Counted from the stretch's first letter, positions 33,831-42,833 are shown. The stretch is DNA of 64,000 nucleotides from an uncultured Paracoccaceae bacterium (GCA_938002605.1 CALLAF010000017.1:101261-165260), one strand, 5' to 3'. Notes: generated by a model from the sequence alone, not told the origin. A program made the numbers and translations.

Positions 33831-34144
33831 TGGAATGCATACCGATCGTAAAGGGAGTAAAGAAGCGGCGTGAAAGCCAGCAACTGGATTGGAACCCAAA
33901 TTGAAATTGTGCGTTTCATTTTGTCTGAAGACTTTGCATATTCTTCTAGCGTTTTCGGCATTGTAGCGCGATCTGCGCGGCGCGCGTATTGATTTTGAAA
34001 GAGCTGCTGTTGTTCTTCAGGTAGCTGGTCGCATATTAGTCGATGAGATTTTATTTGCCGCAGTACCAGAATGGCTATGCAGACCGTCACCACGAAAACT
34101 AACAGCACTTCTGGACTTGCGACGATTGAAAGGAAATCGTTCAT
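33827..34144 (-). CDS. Small two-helix membrane protein coupled to ALDH16
   Basis: A 105-residue protein from the ATG at 34144. The open frame extends further upstream but only inside deoC. Hydrophobic helices span about 12-30 (VLLVFVVTVCIAILVL) and 82-97 (WVPIQLLAFTPLLYSLY), with a hydrophilic Gln-, Arg- and Glu-rich stretch between. I do not recognise the family. It starts 4 nt after the deoC stop and overlaps ALDH16 by 4 nt, so it is locked into the deoxyribose operon. Transport help or membrane recruitment of the dehydrogenase are both open guesses. Confidence 0.72.
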   Translation of the reverse strand: MNDFLSIVASPEVLLVFVVTVCIAILVLRQIKSHRLICDQLPEEQQQLFQNQYARRADRATMPKTLEEYAKSSDKMKRTISIWVPIQLLAFTPLLYSLYDRYAFQ

Positions 34145-34148
34145 GAAC

Positions 34149-35138
34149 TTATCCAATCGCGTGCCGCCAGGATGCGGAATAGGCACCTGTGACATGATGT
34201 TCGAGCTGCCGTTCAATGTCGCCCAGCAAGGACGAGGCACCGAAACGGAAAAGATCGGGTTGTAGCCAGCGGTCGCCTAGTTCGTCTTTCATCATGGAAA
34301 GATAGACAAGCGCGTCTTTGGCTTTGGAAATGCCGCCCGCAGGTTTGTACCCAACTTTGATCCCAGTACGGTCCTGATAATCGCGGATCGCGCGGATCAT
34401 GGTCAGGGTGACGGGCAGGGTGGCATTGACGGGTTCTTTGCCCGTTGACGTTTTAATGAAATCGGCCCCCGCCATCATGCAAACCAATGATGCACGGGCG
34501 ACGTTACGCAATGTGCCCAGCTCGCCGGTGGCAAGGATGGCTTTGACATGGGCGTCGCCGCAGGCTTCGCGCATCGCTTTCATTTCATCATAAAGCGCCT
34601 GCCAATTGCCGGTCAGCACGTGCCGGCGGGAAATCACGATGTCGATTTCTGCAGCACCTGCTTTTACGCTTTCGCCAATTTCGGCGATGCGCAGGTGAAA
34701 CGGAGACAGGCCAGCAGGAAACCCGGTTGAAACAGCCGCAACCGGAATTCCGGACCCATCCAGCGCCGTAACAGCCGTTTCGACCATATCGTGATAGACA
34801 CAAACGGCCCCTGTGGTCAGCCCGGTCATACCCAACTGATCCAGAATATCCGTGCGCACAGGTTGGCGGGCCTTGGCGCAAAGCCTGCGCACGCGTCCTT
34901 CGCTATCGTCACCCGATAGGGTGGTCAGATCAATCAGGCTGATTGCTTTGCACAGCCATGCCGCTTGGTAATCCTTTTTGACGCTGCGCCGCCCCGGAAG
35001 GGTCTTGGCGCGCCGTTCAATCGCGGATGTGTTTGCCTGCACAGCCATGACCCAATCAAGGTCAAGTGGCATGCCGTCGTTACGTTGTTCTTGCACCTGT
35101 GGAAGTTGGTGCAAGGTATGGGAATAAGTAGATTGCAA
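34149..35138 (-). CDS. deoC: Deoxyribose-phosphate aldolase
   Basis: A TIM-barrel class I aldolase of about 329 residues that splits 2-deoxyribose 5-phosphate into glyceraldehyde 3-phosphate and acetaldehyde. The Schiff-base Lys lies in ADFIKTSTGK, and VGYKPAGGI carries the second conserved Lys. It belongs to the longer alphaproteobacterial type with an N-terminal extension (VQANTSAIERRAKTLPGRRSVKKD). A perfect AGGAGG sits 5 nt before a TTG at 35138, which I take as the start; an ATG at 35159 has no such site. Acetaldehyde from this reaction is a natural substrate for ALDH16 downstream. Confidence 0.92.
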   Translation of the reverse strand: MQSTYSHTLHQLPQVQEQRNDGMPLDLDWVMAVQANTSAIERRAKTLPGRRSVKKDYQAAWLCKAISLIDLTTLSGDDSEGRVRRLCAKARQPVRTDILDQLGMTGLTTGAVCVYHDMVETAVTALDGSGIPVAAVSTGFPAGLSPFHLRIAEIGESVKAGAAEIDIVISRRHVLTGNWQALYDEMKAMREACGDAHVKAILATGELGTLRNVARASLVCMMAGADFIKTSTGKEPVNATLPVTLTMIRAIRDYQDRTGIKVGYKPAGGISKAKDALVYLSMMKDELGDRWLQPDLFRFGASSLLGDIERQLEHHVTGAYSASWRHAIG

Positions 35139-35191
35139 GGGGGCCTCCTGCATTGCCATGTAAGACTGACAGTTCGGACCCTAAATGGCAA

Positions 35192-35213
35192 GTTTTGATC
35201 AAACGATCAAAAC
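35192..35213. promoter_or_regulatory. Inverted repeat upstream of deoC, probable operator
   Basis: A perfect 9-bp inverted repeat, GTTTTGATC-AAAC-GATCAAAAC, 54 nt upstream of the TTG start of deoC and just after the AraC-family gene. The stem is AT-rich and no T-run follows on the minus strand, so a binding site for a dimeric repressor or activator of the deo operon is more likely than a terminator. Confidence 0.5.
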
Positions 35214-35223
35214 ACTTTTTGCT

Positions 35224-36063
35224 TTACGAGGTTTGCGGCTGCACCAACTGGCGCTGAAAGCTTTGACGGTATTGTAATGGGGTAAGCCTATGGGCCGCAC
35301 GAAACAATTTATGAAAATGCGACATATTGGGAATGCCAACATCAGCAGCAATCACGCTGATCGGGTCGCTATCGGTGATCAATGCGCGCGCGGCGTGGGC
35401 CATGCGCAAGCTGTTCACGAAATCCGATGGGGTCTGACCATAGTATTTGCGCATGCAGCGGCTGACATGGGGGTGTGCCTTGCCGGTTAAGGCTACGAAC
35501 CCTGCGGCGCCCCCACGGAATACGTCGGGATCTTTGGCGGCTTGGCAGGCATCGTTAAGCCACCCCGGCGCGGATGTTGGCCCCTGCTCCGCTGTGAGTT
35601 CCGCACAAAGCGGCAGCAAAAACGCTTCGGCTTGCAAAGCGCTTCGGTCGCTGCGTTCTAACGCAACAGCAGCGTGGTTAAGTGTCGCCAATTGCCGGAT
35701 ATCGCGGTGATGCTGGACCAGCGGCGCATCTGCCCAAAAAAGATGACCGTTCAGGTCTGGGTGGCGGTCCGCCAATGCGGTGATTGTGGCCGGATGAATG
35801 CACAGCGACACGACCAGCGCATGTTCGCCGCGACCTTGTAGCGCATGGGTTTGGCCGGGCTGCAAACAGCAAAGATCACCTTCGTGCAAGGTCGTGATTC
35901 TATCGGGCGTATGGTGGCGCACTTGGCCGTTTTGCACCCAGAAGGCTTCAAAAAAATCGTGCGAATGTAAGGCCTTGGGGCGTTGCGACGTCAACGTGGC
36001 GCGCGTCAGGTGAATCTGCGCCCCATCGTGGAGTATATCTTTGTACCGCAAAACATTGGCCAT
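35224..36063 (-). CDS. AraC-family transcriptional regulator with cupin sensor domain
   Basis: A protein of about 279 residues. The N-terminal cupin-like part (about 1-110) contains LHSHDFFEAFWVQNG and LQPGQTHALQG, typical ligand-sensing features. The C-terminal AraC domain (about 180-270) has two helix-turn-helix units, including HVSRCMRKYYGQTPSDFVN and NMSHFHKLFRAAHRLTPLQYR. The ATG at 36063 has GGAGG unusually close (one base), so an upstream GTG or TTG start is possible. It is upstream of deoC on the same strand and divergent from rpe; control of either is plausible. Confidence 0.85.
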   Translation of the reverse strand: MANVLRYKDILHDGAQIHLTRATLTSQRPKALHSHDFFEAFWVQNGQVRHHTPDRITTLHEGDLCCLQPGQTHALQGRGEHALVVSLCIHPATITALADRHPDLNGHLFWADAPLVQHHRDIRQLATLNHAAVALERSDRSALQAEAFLLPLCAELTAEQGPTSAPGWLNDACQAAKDPDVFRGGAAGFVALTGKAHPHVSRCMRKYYGQTPSDFVNSLRMAHAARALITDSDPISVIAADVGIPNMSHFHKLFRAAHRLTPLQYRQSFQRQLVQPQTS

Positions 36064-36171
36064 ACCTCCGAATAGCACAGGTTTTGCTGCGTTGCAGCAT
36101 ATATCTTCGTGACGTGACAATTGGTGCGGTGCGCGTTATCTGCTGGCAAATAATCAACACGAGGGAACCAC

Positions 36172-36855
36172 ATGTCATTCGATCGTTCTTTGAAAATTGC
36201 ACCGTCGATCTTGTCGGCTGATTTTGCGAATTTCGGCATGGAATGTGCTGCAATCGAAGCCCAAGGCGCGGATTGGGTGCATGTGGACGTGATGGACGGG
36301 CATTTTGTGCCCAATATTACCTTTGGCCCAGCAACCTGTGCGGCGATTCGACCGCATATTAAGGGGGTGATGGATGTGCATCTGATGATTGCGCCTGTTG
36401 ACCCGTATATCGACGCTTTTGCGCAGGCCGGTGCCGATGTGATTACCGCCCATGTCGAAGCAGGCCCGCATATTCACCGCACCTTGCAGGCGATCCGTGC
36501 TGCAGGGGCCAAGGCGGGTGTTGCGCTGAACCCTGGCACTCCGGCCAGCGCGGTAGAATACCTGCTTGATATGGTGGATTTGGTTTGCGTGATGACGGTG
36601 AACCCCGGGTTCGGTGGGCAGAAGTTTATTCATTCCCAAGTGGACAAAGTGCGTGCGCTGCGCGCGATGATTGGCGACCGTCCGATTCATATTGAGATTG
36701 ACGGCGGCGTTGATCCGACAACTGCACCGCTTGTTGCCGCTGCGGGCGCAGATGTGTTGGTTGCGGGTTCTGCCGTGTTCCGAGGCGGGAGCGTCATTAA
36801 CCCTGCGCCATATGGCGCAAATATCCGCGCCATTCGGGATGCTTGCGCAGGCTAA
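36172..36855 (+). CDS. rpe: Ribulose-phosphate 3-epimerase
   Basis: A 227-residue TIM-barrel enzyme that interconverts ribulose 5-phosphate and xylulose 5-phosphate. It has [14 protein letters not shown], the metal-binding [28 protein letters not shown] and IEIDGGV motifs, all as expected. The length is standard. It is divergent from the AraC-family gene with 108 nt between. In this setting it connects deoxyribose or pentose breakdown with central metabolism, but it is also a general Calvin or pentose-phosphate pathway enzyme, so the link may be only positional. Confidence 0.96.
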   Translation: MSFDRSLKIAPSILSADFANFGMECAAIEAQGADWVHVDVMDGHFVPNITFGPATCAAIRPHIKGVMDVHLMIAPVDPYIDAFAQAGADVITAHVEAGPHIHRTLQAIRAAGAKAGVALNPGTPASAVEYLLDMVDLVCVMTVNPGFGGQKFIHSQVDKVRALRAMIGDRPIHIEIDGGVDPTTAPLVAAAGADVLVAGSAVFRGGSVINPAPYGANIRAIRDACAG

Positions 36856-36943
36856 TCCCTGCACGAAATCTGCACAAACCACCGGGATCATATGCACCCC
36901 GCCTTTTTAGACCTGCATCAAAGCAGAGAAAAAGAGGTAGGAC

Positions 36944-37006
36944 ATGATTATTCGCGGCATCCCCAGAAAGCTTTCCAAAGACGCGTGGTGGCTTGATGAT
37001 GAATAG
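36944..37006 (+). CDS. Candidate 20-residue small protein
   Basis: A short open frame, MIIRGIPRKLSKDAWWLDDE, preceded by AGAGGTAGGAC, a good ribosome-binding site, in the 203-nt gap between rpe and the response regulator gene. The basic front half, double Trp and acidic end look more protein-like than chance, but a frame this short can arise by accident. It could also act as an upstream leader for the two-component genes, which start 52 nt later. Confidence 0.35.
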   Translation: MIIRGIPRKLSKDAWWLDDE

Positions 37007-37058
37007 CCTATCGCAAATCGCGCGCATTGCGTAGTTTGGGATACAAGGAGAGCTTAGG

Positions 37059-37739
37059 ATGATCTTGATCGCAGATGATGACGCGCAAATTCGGGATGTT
37101 TTGCGCATTGCCTTGGGGCAGGCGGGATTTGCTGTGGCCGAGGCCGCAGATGGGCGTGCCGCATTGGAAGCAGCCCATAGCCTGAACCCCGATTTGATCG
37201 TGCTTGATATTGGTATGCCCGAAATGGACGGGCTGTCGGTGTGTCGCGAATTGCGCAAGGTATCGCAGGTGCCCGTCCTGTTCTTGACTGCCCAAGCGGA
37301 TGAAATCGACCGGGTCGTGGGGCTTGAATTGGGCGCAGATGACTATGTGTCAAAACCGTTTTCACCGCGTGAATTGGTGGCGCGGGTCCGGGCCATCGTC
37401 AAGCGTAGCGGCGCAAACGCGCCTCAGCAGGCAGTGATGCGGCGCGGATTGCTAAGCCTTGATCCAGAGCGTCACCTTTGTCATGTCAATGATGCACCAG
37501 TGACGTTGACAGCTCGTGAAATGGAACTGGCCCTGCACCTGATGCGCCGCCCTGACAATGTGATGTCGCGCCCCCAACTGGTCGATCAAATCTACGGGAC
37601 CAATGTACATGTGTCTGACCGCACGATGGACAGCCATTTGCGTAATTTGCGGGCCAAGCTGACGGCTGCAGGCTGTTCGGACGCGATCGAAACGGTGCAC
37701 GGCGTTGGTATTCGGATGGGCGCATGTCGCGGCGTGTGA
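37059..37739 (+). CDS. OmpR-family response regulator
   Basis: A 226-residue protein with an intact receiver (acidic pocket near D7-D8, phospho-acceptor D50 in VLDIGMPEMDG, K99 in DDYVSKPF) and a winged-helix DNA-binding domain (about 130-226, with VTLTAREMELALHLM and VSDRTMDSHLRNLRAKL). It overlaps the histidine kinase gene by 16 nt, a cognate pair. It resembles the CreB/BaeR branch, but the target genes are not evident; the neighbouring urate genes are on the other side of the kinase and convergent. Confidence 0.92.
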   Translation: MILIADDDAQIRDVLRIALGQAGFAVAEAADGRAALEAAHSLNPDLIVLDIGMPEMDGLSVCRELRKVSQVPVLFLTAQADEIDRVVGLELGADDYVSKPFSPRELVARVRAIVKRSGANAPQQAVMRRGLLSLDPERHLCHVNDAPVTLTAREMELALHLMRRPDNVMSRPQLVDQIYGTNVHVSDRTMDSHLRNLRAKLTAAGCSDAIETVHGVGIRMGACRGV

Positions 37740-38647
37740 ATGCAAAATGGCGCCCACCGTTGGCCTTAGTGCTGGGCGGGCCATTGGCGGCGGTCTTTTT
37801 TCTCCCTTTGGTCGGGATCGGCTATTTTCGGGTCGCGGGCGGGGTGCTTGGCTGGGCCGAAACGGCGTGGATGATTGGGTGGATGGCCTTCGCGGCAACT
37901 GCGATCTTGGGCTTTCTATTGTGGCGGTTGGTGCTGCGCCCGGTGCGCGCAATTACCGATTATGCGCAATCAGAGGGGGGCAGCAACGTGCCCGTGCACT
38001 TTGGGACACCTGAATTTTCGAAACTGGGCCAATCCGTAATTGCGATGACCCAAACCTTACAAGGGCGCGAGGCGGTGTTGCGGTCATATGCCGATCACGT
38101 CACCCATGAATTCAAGTCGCCGTTGACGGTGGTGCGTGGGGCCGCCGAACTGCTGGATGATCCAACCCTTGCCCCCGCAGACCGGGCGAAGATGCTTGGG
38201 AATATTATGGCAGCGGTCGACCGGATGCAGGCCCTGCTTGATGGGCAACGCGCGCTGGCCCAAGCGCAAGACCCGATGCCGCGTGGTAGTTGCCGCCTGT
38301 CTGATGTGGTCGCGGGGCCCGGTGTGGTTGTCACCCAAGACGCACAGATCCCCCTCCCAGCAGCGTTGATTACTGTGGTGATGACCCATCTGATCGGCAA
38401 CGCCCATGCACATGGCGCGACGCAGATAGATATTGCTGCTGGCGCTGATCAAATCAGGGTAAGCGACAATGGGCCAGGTATTTCGAAAGGCAACCGGAGC
38501 CGCGTATTTGATCCGTTCTTTACGACACGTCGCGATAATGGCGGGACGGGTATGGGGCTGGCGATTGTGCGGCGCATGCTACAGGCGCATGGGGCGGAGA
38601 TTGATCTTGTCGACGGGCCGGGTGCGGTGTTTGAAATTCGCTTTTAG
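37724..38647 (+). CDS. Membrane sensor histidine kinase
   Basis: A 307-residue kinase. Two membrane helices (about 12-33 and 46-68) enclose only a dozen residues, so there is no real periplasmic sensor domain and the signal may be sensed in the membrane. A HAMP-like linker follows (LRPVRAITDYAQSE), then the dimerisation helix with phospho-accepting H128 in HVTHEFKSPLT, the N-box HLIGNAHAHG, and the G-boxes DNGPGIS and GGTGMGLAI. The enzyme appears complete but is short. Its 5' end overlaps the response regulator gene. Confidence 0.9.
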   Translation: MSRRVNAKWRPPLALVLGGPLAAVFFLPLVGIGYFRVAGGVLGWAETAWMIGWMAFAATAILGFLLWRLVLRPVRAITDYAQSEGGSNVPVHFGTPEFSKLGQSVIAMTQTLQGREAVLRSYADHVTHEFKSPLTVVRGAAELLDDPTLAPADRAKMLGNIMAAVDRMQALLDGQRALAQAQDPMPRGSCRLSDVVAGPGVVVTQDAQIPLPAALITVVMTHLIGNAHAHGATQIDIAAGADQIRVSDNGPGISKGNRSRVFDPFFTTRRDNGGTGMGLAIVRRMLQAHGAEIDLVDGPGAVFEIRF

Positions 38648-38651
38648 GGCA

Positions 38652-38674
38652 GGTGGATCAAGATCCACCCTACG
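38652..38674. repeat. Short palindromic repeat, copy 2
   Basis: The same unit as at 1449-1471: palindrome GGTGGATC-AA-GATCCACC (38652-38669) followed by CTACG. Here it lies in the 22-nt gap between the convergent kinase and puuD genes, and the TAG stop of puuD is made by bases of the repeat itself (38670-38672). Confidence 0.7.
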
Positions 38675-39890
38675 ATCCTTCGCGATACCACGCGATTAGC
38701 TTTTCGCGGTCCTCGATCGGGATTTGCGTGATATTGGCTGGCGGCATTGCGTGGCTTACCCCAGCTTGCAGATAGATTTGGCGCGCATGTTTGGTGATGT
38801 CACCGGTGGTTTCCAAGAACACGCCTTTGGGCGCGGTTTGCATATTGCCCCAGAAGGGTTCGCGCGCGTGGCACATTGAGCAGCGACCAAGCACGATGTC
38901 ATGGACTTCTGCGTAGCCCTCGACGCTTGCGAACTGTTGCTCATAGGGTGTCAGATCGCGCGCCTCTGCCTCTTCATAGGTCTCATGACCGCGCTGGGTC
39001 GATAACCACGCAATGATGATAAACAAAATCACCGTGACCGCCCAAGTCCAGCTTGGTTTGCCTTTGCGCGCATGCATGGAATTAAAATAATGGCGGATTG
39101 TGACCCCCATCAAAAATACCAATGCAGCGATGATCCACGCGTATTGTGTGCCAAAGGCCAGCGGGTAATGGTTGGACAGCATTAAGAAGATCACAGGCAG
39201 AGTTAGATAGTTGTTATGTGTTGACCGGAGCTTTGCGATTTTGCCGTATTTGGGGTCGGGTGTGCGCCCGGCCTTGAGGTCGGCGACAACGATCCGCTGG
39301 TTGGGCATGATGATCACAAACACATTGGCGGTCATGATCGTTGCGGTAAACGCCCCCAAATGCAGCAGCGCCGCGCGCCCCGTAAAGATTTGGTTGTACC
39401 CCCAAGACATCGCGACCAGCAGTACAAAAAGTAGTACCATCAGCGCGGTCGGCGTGTCCCCAAGCGGCGATTTGCAAAGGTAGTCATAGATAACCCAACC
39501 CACGGCTAGGGACGCCGCCGAGATAAATACAGCCTGCCAGACGGCAAGGTCAGCCTTGGCCGGATCGATGAGGTAAAGTTCGGCCCCGACCCAATAGACG
39601 ACGGCCAGCATTGCGGCCCCAGACAGCCAAGTCGCGTAGCTTTCCCATTTGAACCATGTCAGGTGTTCGGGCATCTCGGCGGGGGCAACCAGATACTTTT
39701 GGATGTGGTAAAAACCGCCCCCATGAACCTGCCATTCTTCGCCGTCGGCCGGCCCGTCGATATCGCGGTTTAGGGACAGATCGAGCGCGATAAAATAAAA
39801 GCTCGACCCGATCCACGCGATTGCCGTGATGACGTGCAACCAGCGCACAGCAAAGGCCAACCAGTCCCAAAGAATTGCGATATCGTACAT
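38670..39890 (-). CDS. puuD: Membrane urate hydroxylase PuuD with C-terminal cytochrome c domain
   Basis: A 406-residue protein from the ATG at 39890 with GAGGG upstream. The N-terminal 300 residues carry about eight membrane helices, opening with a conserved FAVRWLHVITAIAWIGSSFYF. The soluble C-terminus contains a single c-type haem site CSMCH near residue 345, with a later Met (SHAMPP) as axial-ligand candidate. PuuD proteins oxidise urate to 5-hydroxyisourate at the membrane and pass electrons to the respiratory chain. It is divergent from the LysR gene and close to puuE-uraD, allA and a purine permease, a consistent urate pathway. Confidence 0.9.
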   Translation of the reverse strand: MYDIAILWDWLAFAVRWLHVITAIAWIGSSFYFIALDLSLNRDIDGPADGEEWQVHGGGFYHIQKYLVAPAEMPEHLTWFKWESYATWLSGAAMLAVVYWVGAELYLIDPAKADLAVWQAVFISAASLAVGWVIYDYLCKSPLGDTPTALMVLLFVLLVAMSWGYNQIFTGRAALLHLGAFTATIMTANVFVIIMPNQRIVVADLKAGRTPDPKYGKIAKLRSTHNNYLTLPVIFLMLSNHYPLAFGTQYAWIIAALVFLMGVTIRHYFNSMHARKGKPSWTWAVTVILFIIIAWLSTQRGHETYEEAEARDLTPYEQQFASVEGYAEVHDIVLGRCSMCHAREPFWGNMQTAPKGVFLETTGDITKHARQIYLQAGVSHAMPPANITQIPIEDREKLIAWYREGS

Positions 39891-39981
39891 GCGTGATCCC
39901 TCTTTTTGCGCTAGTCTAGCCAACGGGCTGCTTTTCTTGTATTCCCTGATACTGCCAAGCTCTATCAAAAATTGCAGAATA

Positions 39982-40902
39982 ATGTCCTATCTCGAAAATA
40001 TCCGAACCTTTGTGCGTGTCTATGAGCTGGGGTCGATGTCGGCCGCGGGGCGTGACCTGCGGATTTCGCCTGCGGTGACCTCTGCCCGGATTTCGCAACT
40101 TGAGGATCATCTTTCTGTCCGCCTGTTTCAGCGGACCACCCGCAGCCTGACCCCAACCGCGCAAGGCAAAGCTTTTTATGGCGGCGCGTGTTCCGTTCTG
40201 GATGCGGTGGCCTATGCCGAAGGGCAGGTGTCTGATTTGACGGAAAACCCCAAGGGGCTTTTGCATGTTGCGGCACCTTTGGGCGTCGGACGCCGTTTGA
40301 TTGCGCCACATGTGCCTGCATTCACCACGCAGTACCCGCTGATCGACGTGCGTTTGCGGATGACGGATCGTACCGTAGACATGACGGCCGAAGGTCTCGA
40401 CCTCGCGTTTCACTTGGGACAGGCGGCAGATAGTGCGTTGCGGCAGCGTAAAATTTCCGATGTCGCGCGGGTTATGGTGGCCTCACCCGATTATATCGCG
40501 GCGCGCGGGCGCCCTGATGACGGGGCGGCACTTGTCCAAGGTAAGCATGAGTGCTTGAACCTTAGATTTCCCGGAGCACCAGAATTTCAGTGGCGGTTGC
40601 AGACAGAAAATGGGCCGCAGCGGTTTCGTGTCAGCGGCCGACTTGAAAGCGATGACGGCGATGTGCTGATTGACTGGGCGCTGGCGGGGCAAGGTATTGC
40701 GATGAAACCTCTGTTCGAAGTCGCGGAACATTTGGCAAATGGCACATTGGTCGTTGTTGGGCAGGCCACACCGCCGGTCCCTGTGCAAATGTCGTGTCAC
40801 TATACCCACCGCCGCCACCAGGATCCTAAAACGCGCCTATTCATGGAGTTTATGACTGACCGGATCGGTGATGCTATCCGAACTGCCGAAAGACTTTCAT
40901 GA
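39982..40902 (+). CDS. LysR-family regulator, probable controller of urate catabolism
   Basis: A 306-residue protein from the ATG at 39982. The N-terminal winged helix (LENIRTFVRVYELGSMSAAGR, then SARISQLEDHLSVRLFQRTTR) is typical of LysR proteins, followed by a periplasmic-binding-protein-like effector domain (about 90-295). It is divergent from puuD with a 91-nt shared promoter region and directly upstream of puuE-uraD, so both flanks hold probable targets. The effector could be urate or a downstream purine product; this is inference from context. Confidence 0.9.
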   Translation: MSYLENIRTFVRVYELGSMSAAGRDLRISPAVTSARISQLEDHLSVRLFQRTTRSLTPTAQGKAFYGGACSVLDAVAYAEGQVSDLTENPKGLLHVAAPLGVGRRLIAPHVPAFTTQYPLIDVRLRMTDRTVDMTAEGLDLAFHLGQAADSALRQRKISDVARVMVASPDYIAARGRPDDGAALVQGKHECLNLRFPGAPEFQWRLQTENGPQRFRVSGRLESDDGDVLIDWALAGQGIAMKPLFEVAEHLANGTLVVVGQATPPVPVQMSCHYTHRRHQDPKTRLFMEFMTDRIGDAIRTAERLS

Positions 40903-40962
40903 ATAATTTGAAAAATTATTGAATTCATTGGGATAAACATAGAAACGAAATAGGAGACACTG

Positions 40963-42363
40963 GTGCAAAGATATCCGCGTGACATGATTGGCTATGGGGC
41001 GCACCCACCGGCGGCAAATTGGCCGAACGGTGCGCGTATCGCTGTACAAATTGTCCTAAATTACGAAGAGGGCGGCGAAAACAACGTGCTGCATGGCGAT
41101 GCCGCATCAGAAGCGTTTTTGTCCGAAATCGTTGGGGCGGCACAATGGCCGGGGCAACGCCATTGGAATATGGAAAGCATCTATGAATACGGCAGCCGTG
41201 CCGGGTTCTGGCGTTTGCACCGATTGATGGCCAACCTGCCCGTGACTGTTTACGGCGTGGCGACCGCGCTTGCGCGCAGTCCTGAACAGGTCGCGGCGAT
41301 GAAAGATGCTGACTGGGAAATCGCCAGTCATGGGCTCAAATGGATCGAATATAAAGACGCCCCCGAAGATGTTGAGCGCGCCGATATGGCTGAAGCGATC
41401 CGCCTTCACACCGAAGTCGTTGGCGAACCACCGCGCGGGTGGTACACGGGCCGCTGTTCCGAAAATACCGTGCGCTTGGCTGCCGAAACCGGGCAATTCG
41501 CCTATGTGGCGGATACCTATGCTGATGATGTCCCCTATTGGTCAGAGTTTGACAAAGCCGACCAGTTGATCGTGCCCTATACGCTTGATGCGAATGATAT
41601 GCGTTTTGCAACGCCGCAAGGGTTCAATAGCGGGGCACAGTTTTTTGACTACCTTAAGGCCAGCTTTGACGCGCTTTACCGTGAAGGCGGGCGCATGCTG
41701 TCGATTGGGTTGCATTGCCGCCTGATTGGGCGGCCCGGTCGGGTCGAGGCACTGCGCCAATTTATCGAATATGCGCAAAGCCATGATGATGTCTGGTTTG
41801 CCACCCGCGAACAGATCGCCGATCATTGGGCGGCCCAGCACCCGCATCAACGGTTTGCGCGCCCGTCCCAGATGGGCCGCGATGAATTTGTGCAGACCTA
41901 TGGCAGTGTGTTTGAACATTCGCCTTGGATTGCGGAGCGCGCCTTTGATCTGGAGCTTGGGCCCGCACATGACACTGCTGTAGGGCTGCAAAACGCGATG
42001 GCGCGTATGTTCCGATCGGCAACCCATGATGAACGGATGCGCGTTCTAACTGCGCACCCAGATTTGGCGGGTAAGTTGGCTGCGGCCAAACGGCTGACGG
42101 CGGAAAGCACCGCCGAGCAAGCCAGCGCAGGGCTGGATGCGCTGACCGACGCTGAGCGCGCCGTTTTCGAGACCGGCAACGCAGCCTATACCGCAAAATT
42201 TGGCTTTCCCTTCATCATCGCTGTCCGCGATCATGACAAAGCGTCCATTACTGCCGCAATGCAGGAACGGCTGCACAATGACGAAGAAACCGAATTTGCG
42301 CAGGCTTGCTATCAGGTTGAACGGATTGCCCTGCACCGGTTGACGGATATGCTGCCCAGATGA
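40963..42363 (+). CDS. puuE: Bifunctional PuuE allantoinase plus OHCU decarboxylase (UraD) fusion
   Basis: A 466-residue protein starting at GTG 40963 with TAGGAGACACTG upstream. Residues 1 to about 300 are a polysaccharide-deacetylase-like allantoinase of the metal-independent PuuE type (LNYEEGGENNVLHGD, SIYEYGSRAGFWR, EIASHGLKWIEY, WYTGR). From about residue 305 it is a UraD domain, 2-oxo-4-hydroxy-4-carboxy-5-ureidoimidazoline decarboxylase, with FEHSPWIAERAF and LTAHPDLAGKLA. The two activities make allantoin and open its ring. A 5-hydroxyisourate hydrolase, needed between PuuD and UraD, is not in this window. Its stop overlaps allA as ATGA. Confidence 0.93.
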   Translation: MQRYPRDMIGYGAHPPAANWPNGARIAVQIVLNYEEGGENNVLHGDAASEAFLSEIVGAAQWPGQRHWNMESIYEYGSRAGFWRLHRLMANLPVTVYGVATALARSPEQVAAMKDADWEIASHGLKWIEYKDAPEDVERADMAEAIRLHTEVVGEPPRGWYTGRCSENTVRLAAETGQFAYVADTYADDVPYWSEFDKADQLIVPYTLDANDMRFATPQGFNSGAQFFDYLKASFDALYREGGRMLSIGLHCRLIGRPGRVEALRQFIEYAQSHDDVWFATREQIADHWAAQHPHQRFARPSQMGRDEFVQTYGSVFEHSPWIAERAFDLELGPAHDTAVGLQNAMARMFRSATHDERMRVLTAHPDLAGKLAAAKRLTAESTAEQASAGLDALTDAERAVFETGNAAYTAKFGFPFIIAVRDHDKASITAAMQERLHNDEETEFAQACYQVERIALHRLTDMLPR

Positions 42364-42833
42364 GCCGCGAAATCATCATATCCCCGCTGACGCAGGCCGC
42401 ATTTGAACCTTACGGCGATGTGCTGAATTGTGATGGTGACCCAGATAAGGTGATCAACGCGGGGCTTTGTGGCCGGTTTCATGACCGGGCTCGGGTTGAT
42501 GTGACTGACGGGCGGGTTGGGATCAGCTTGTTCAGGTCTAAATTGCGGGCACTGCCCTATGAGTTTGATCTAATTGAACGCCACCCCGCAGGATCTCAGG
42601 CGTTTATCCCGATGAGCATGGATCCGTTTTTGGTCATCGTCGCAGATGCAGATTTACAGCCGCATGCCTTTGTTACAGCCCCCGGAGAGGGCATCAATTT
42701 TCATCGCGGGACGTGGCACGGGGTTTTGACACCCCTGTCCGGTCCCGGCCTATTCGCTGTCGTCGACCGGATTGGTGATGGCGCAAACCTAGAGGAGCAC
42801 ACATTCGACACACCTTACCGCGTGAACTTTTAA
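42360..42833 (+). CDS. allA: Ureidoglycolate lyase
   Basis: A 157-residue cupin-fold enzyme that releases urea from ureidoglycolate to give glyoxylate. It has FEPYGDVLN at the start, SLFRSKLRALP, the LIERHPAGSQAFIPM segment and FHRGTWHGVLTP, all AllA hallmarks. It is coupled to puuE-uraD by an ATGA overlap. No allantoicase is visible in the window, so the step from allantoate to ureidoglycolate must be encoded elsewhere. Confidence 0.93.
   Translation: MSREIIISPLTQAAFEPYGDVLNCDGDPDKVINAGLCGRFHDRARVDVTDGRVGISLFRSKLRALPYEFDLIERHPAGSQAFIPMSMDPFLVIVADADLQPHAFVTAPGEGINFHRGTWHGVLTPLSGPGLFAVVDRIGDGANLEEHTFDTPYRVNF

Noticed and set aside
36175..36897. 240-codon minus-strand open frame opposite rpe
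   Set aside because: Antisense to a clear rpe; Cys/His/Asn-rich text without any domain.
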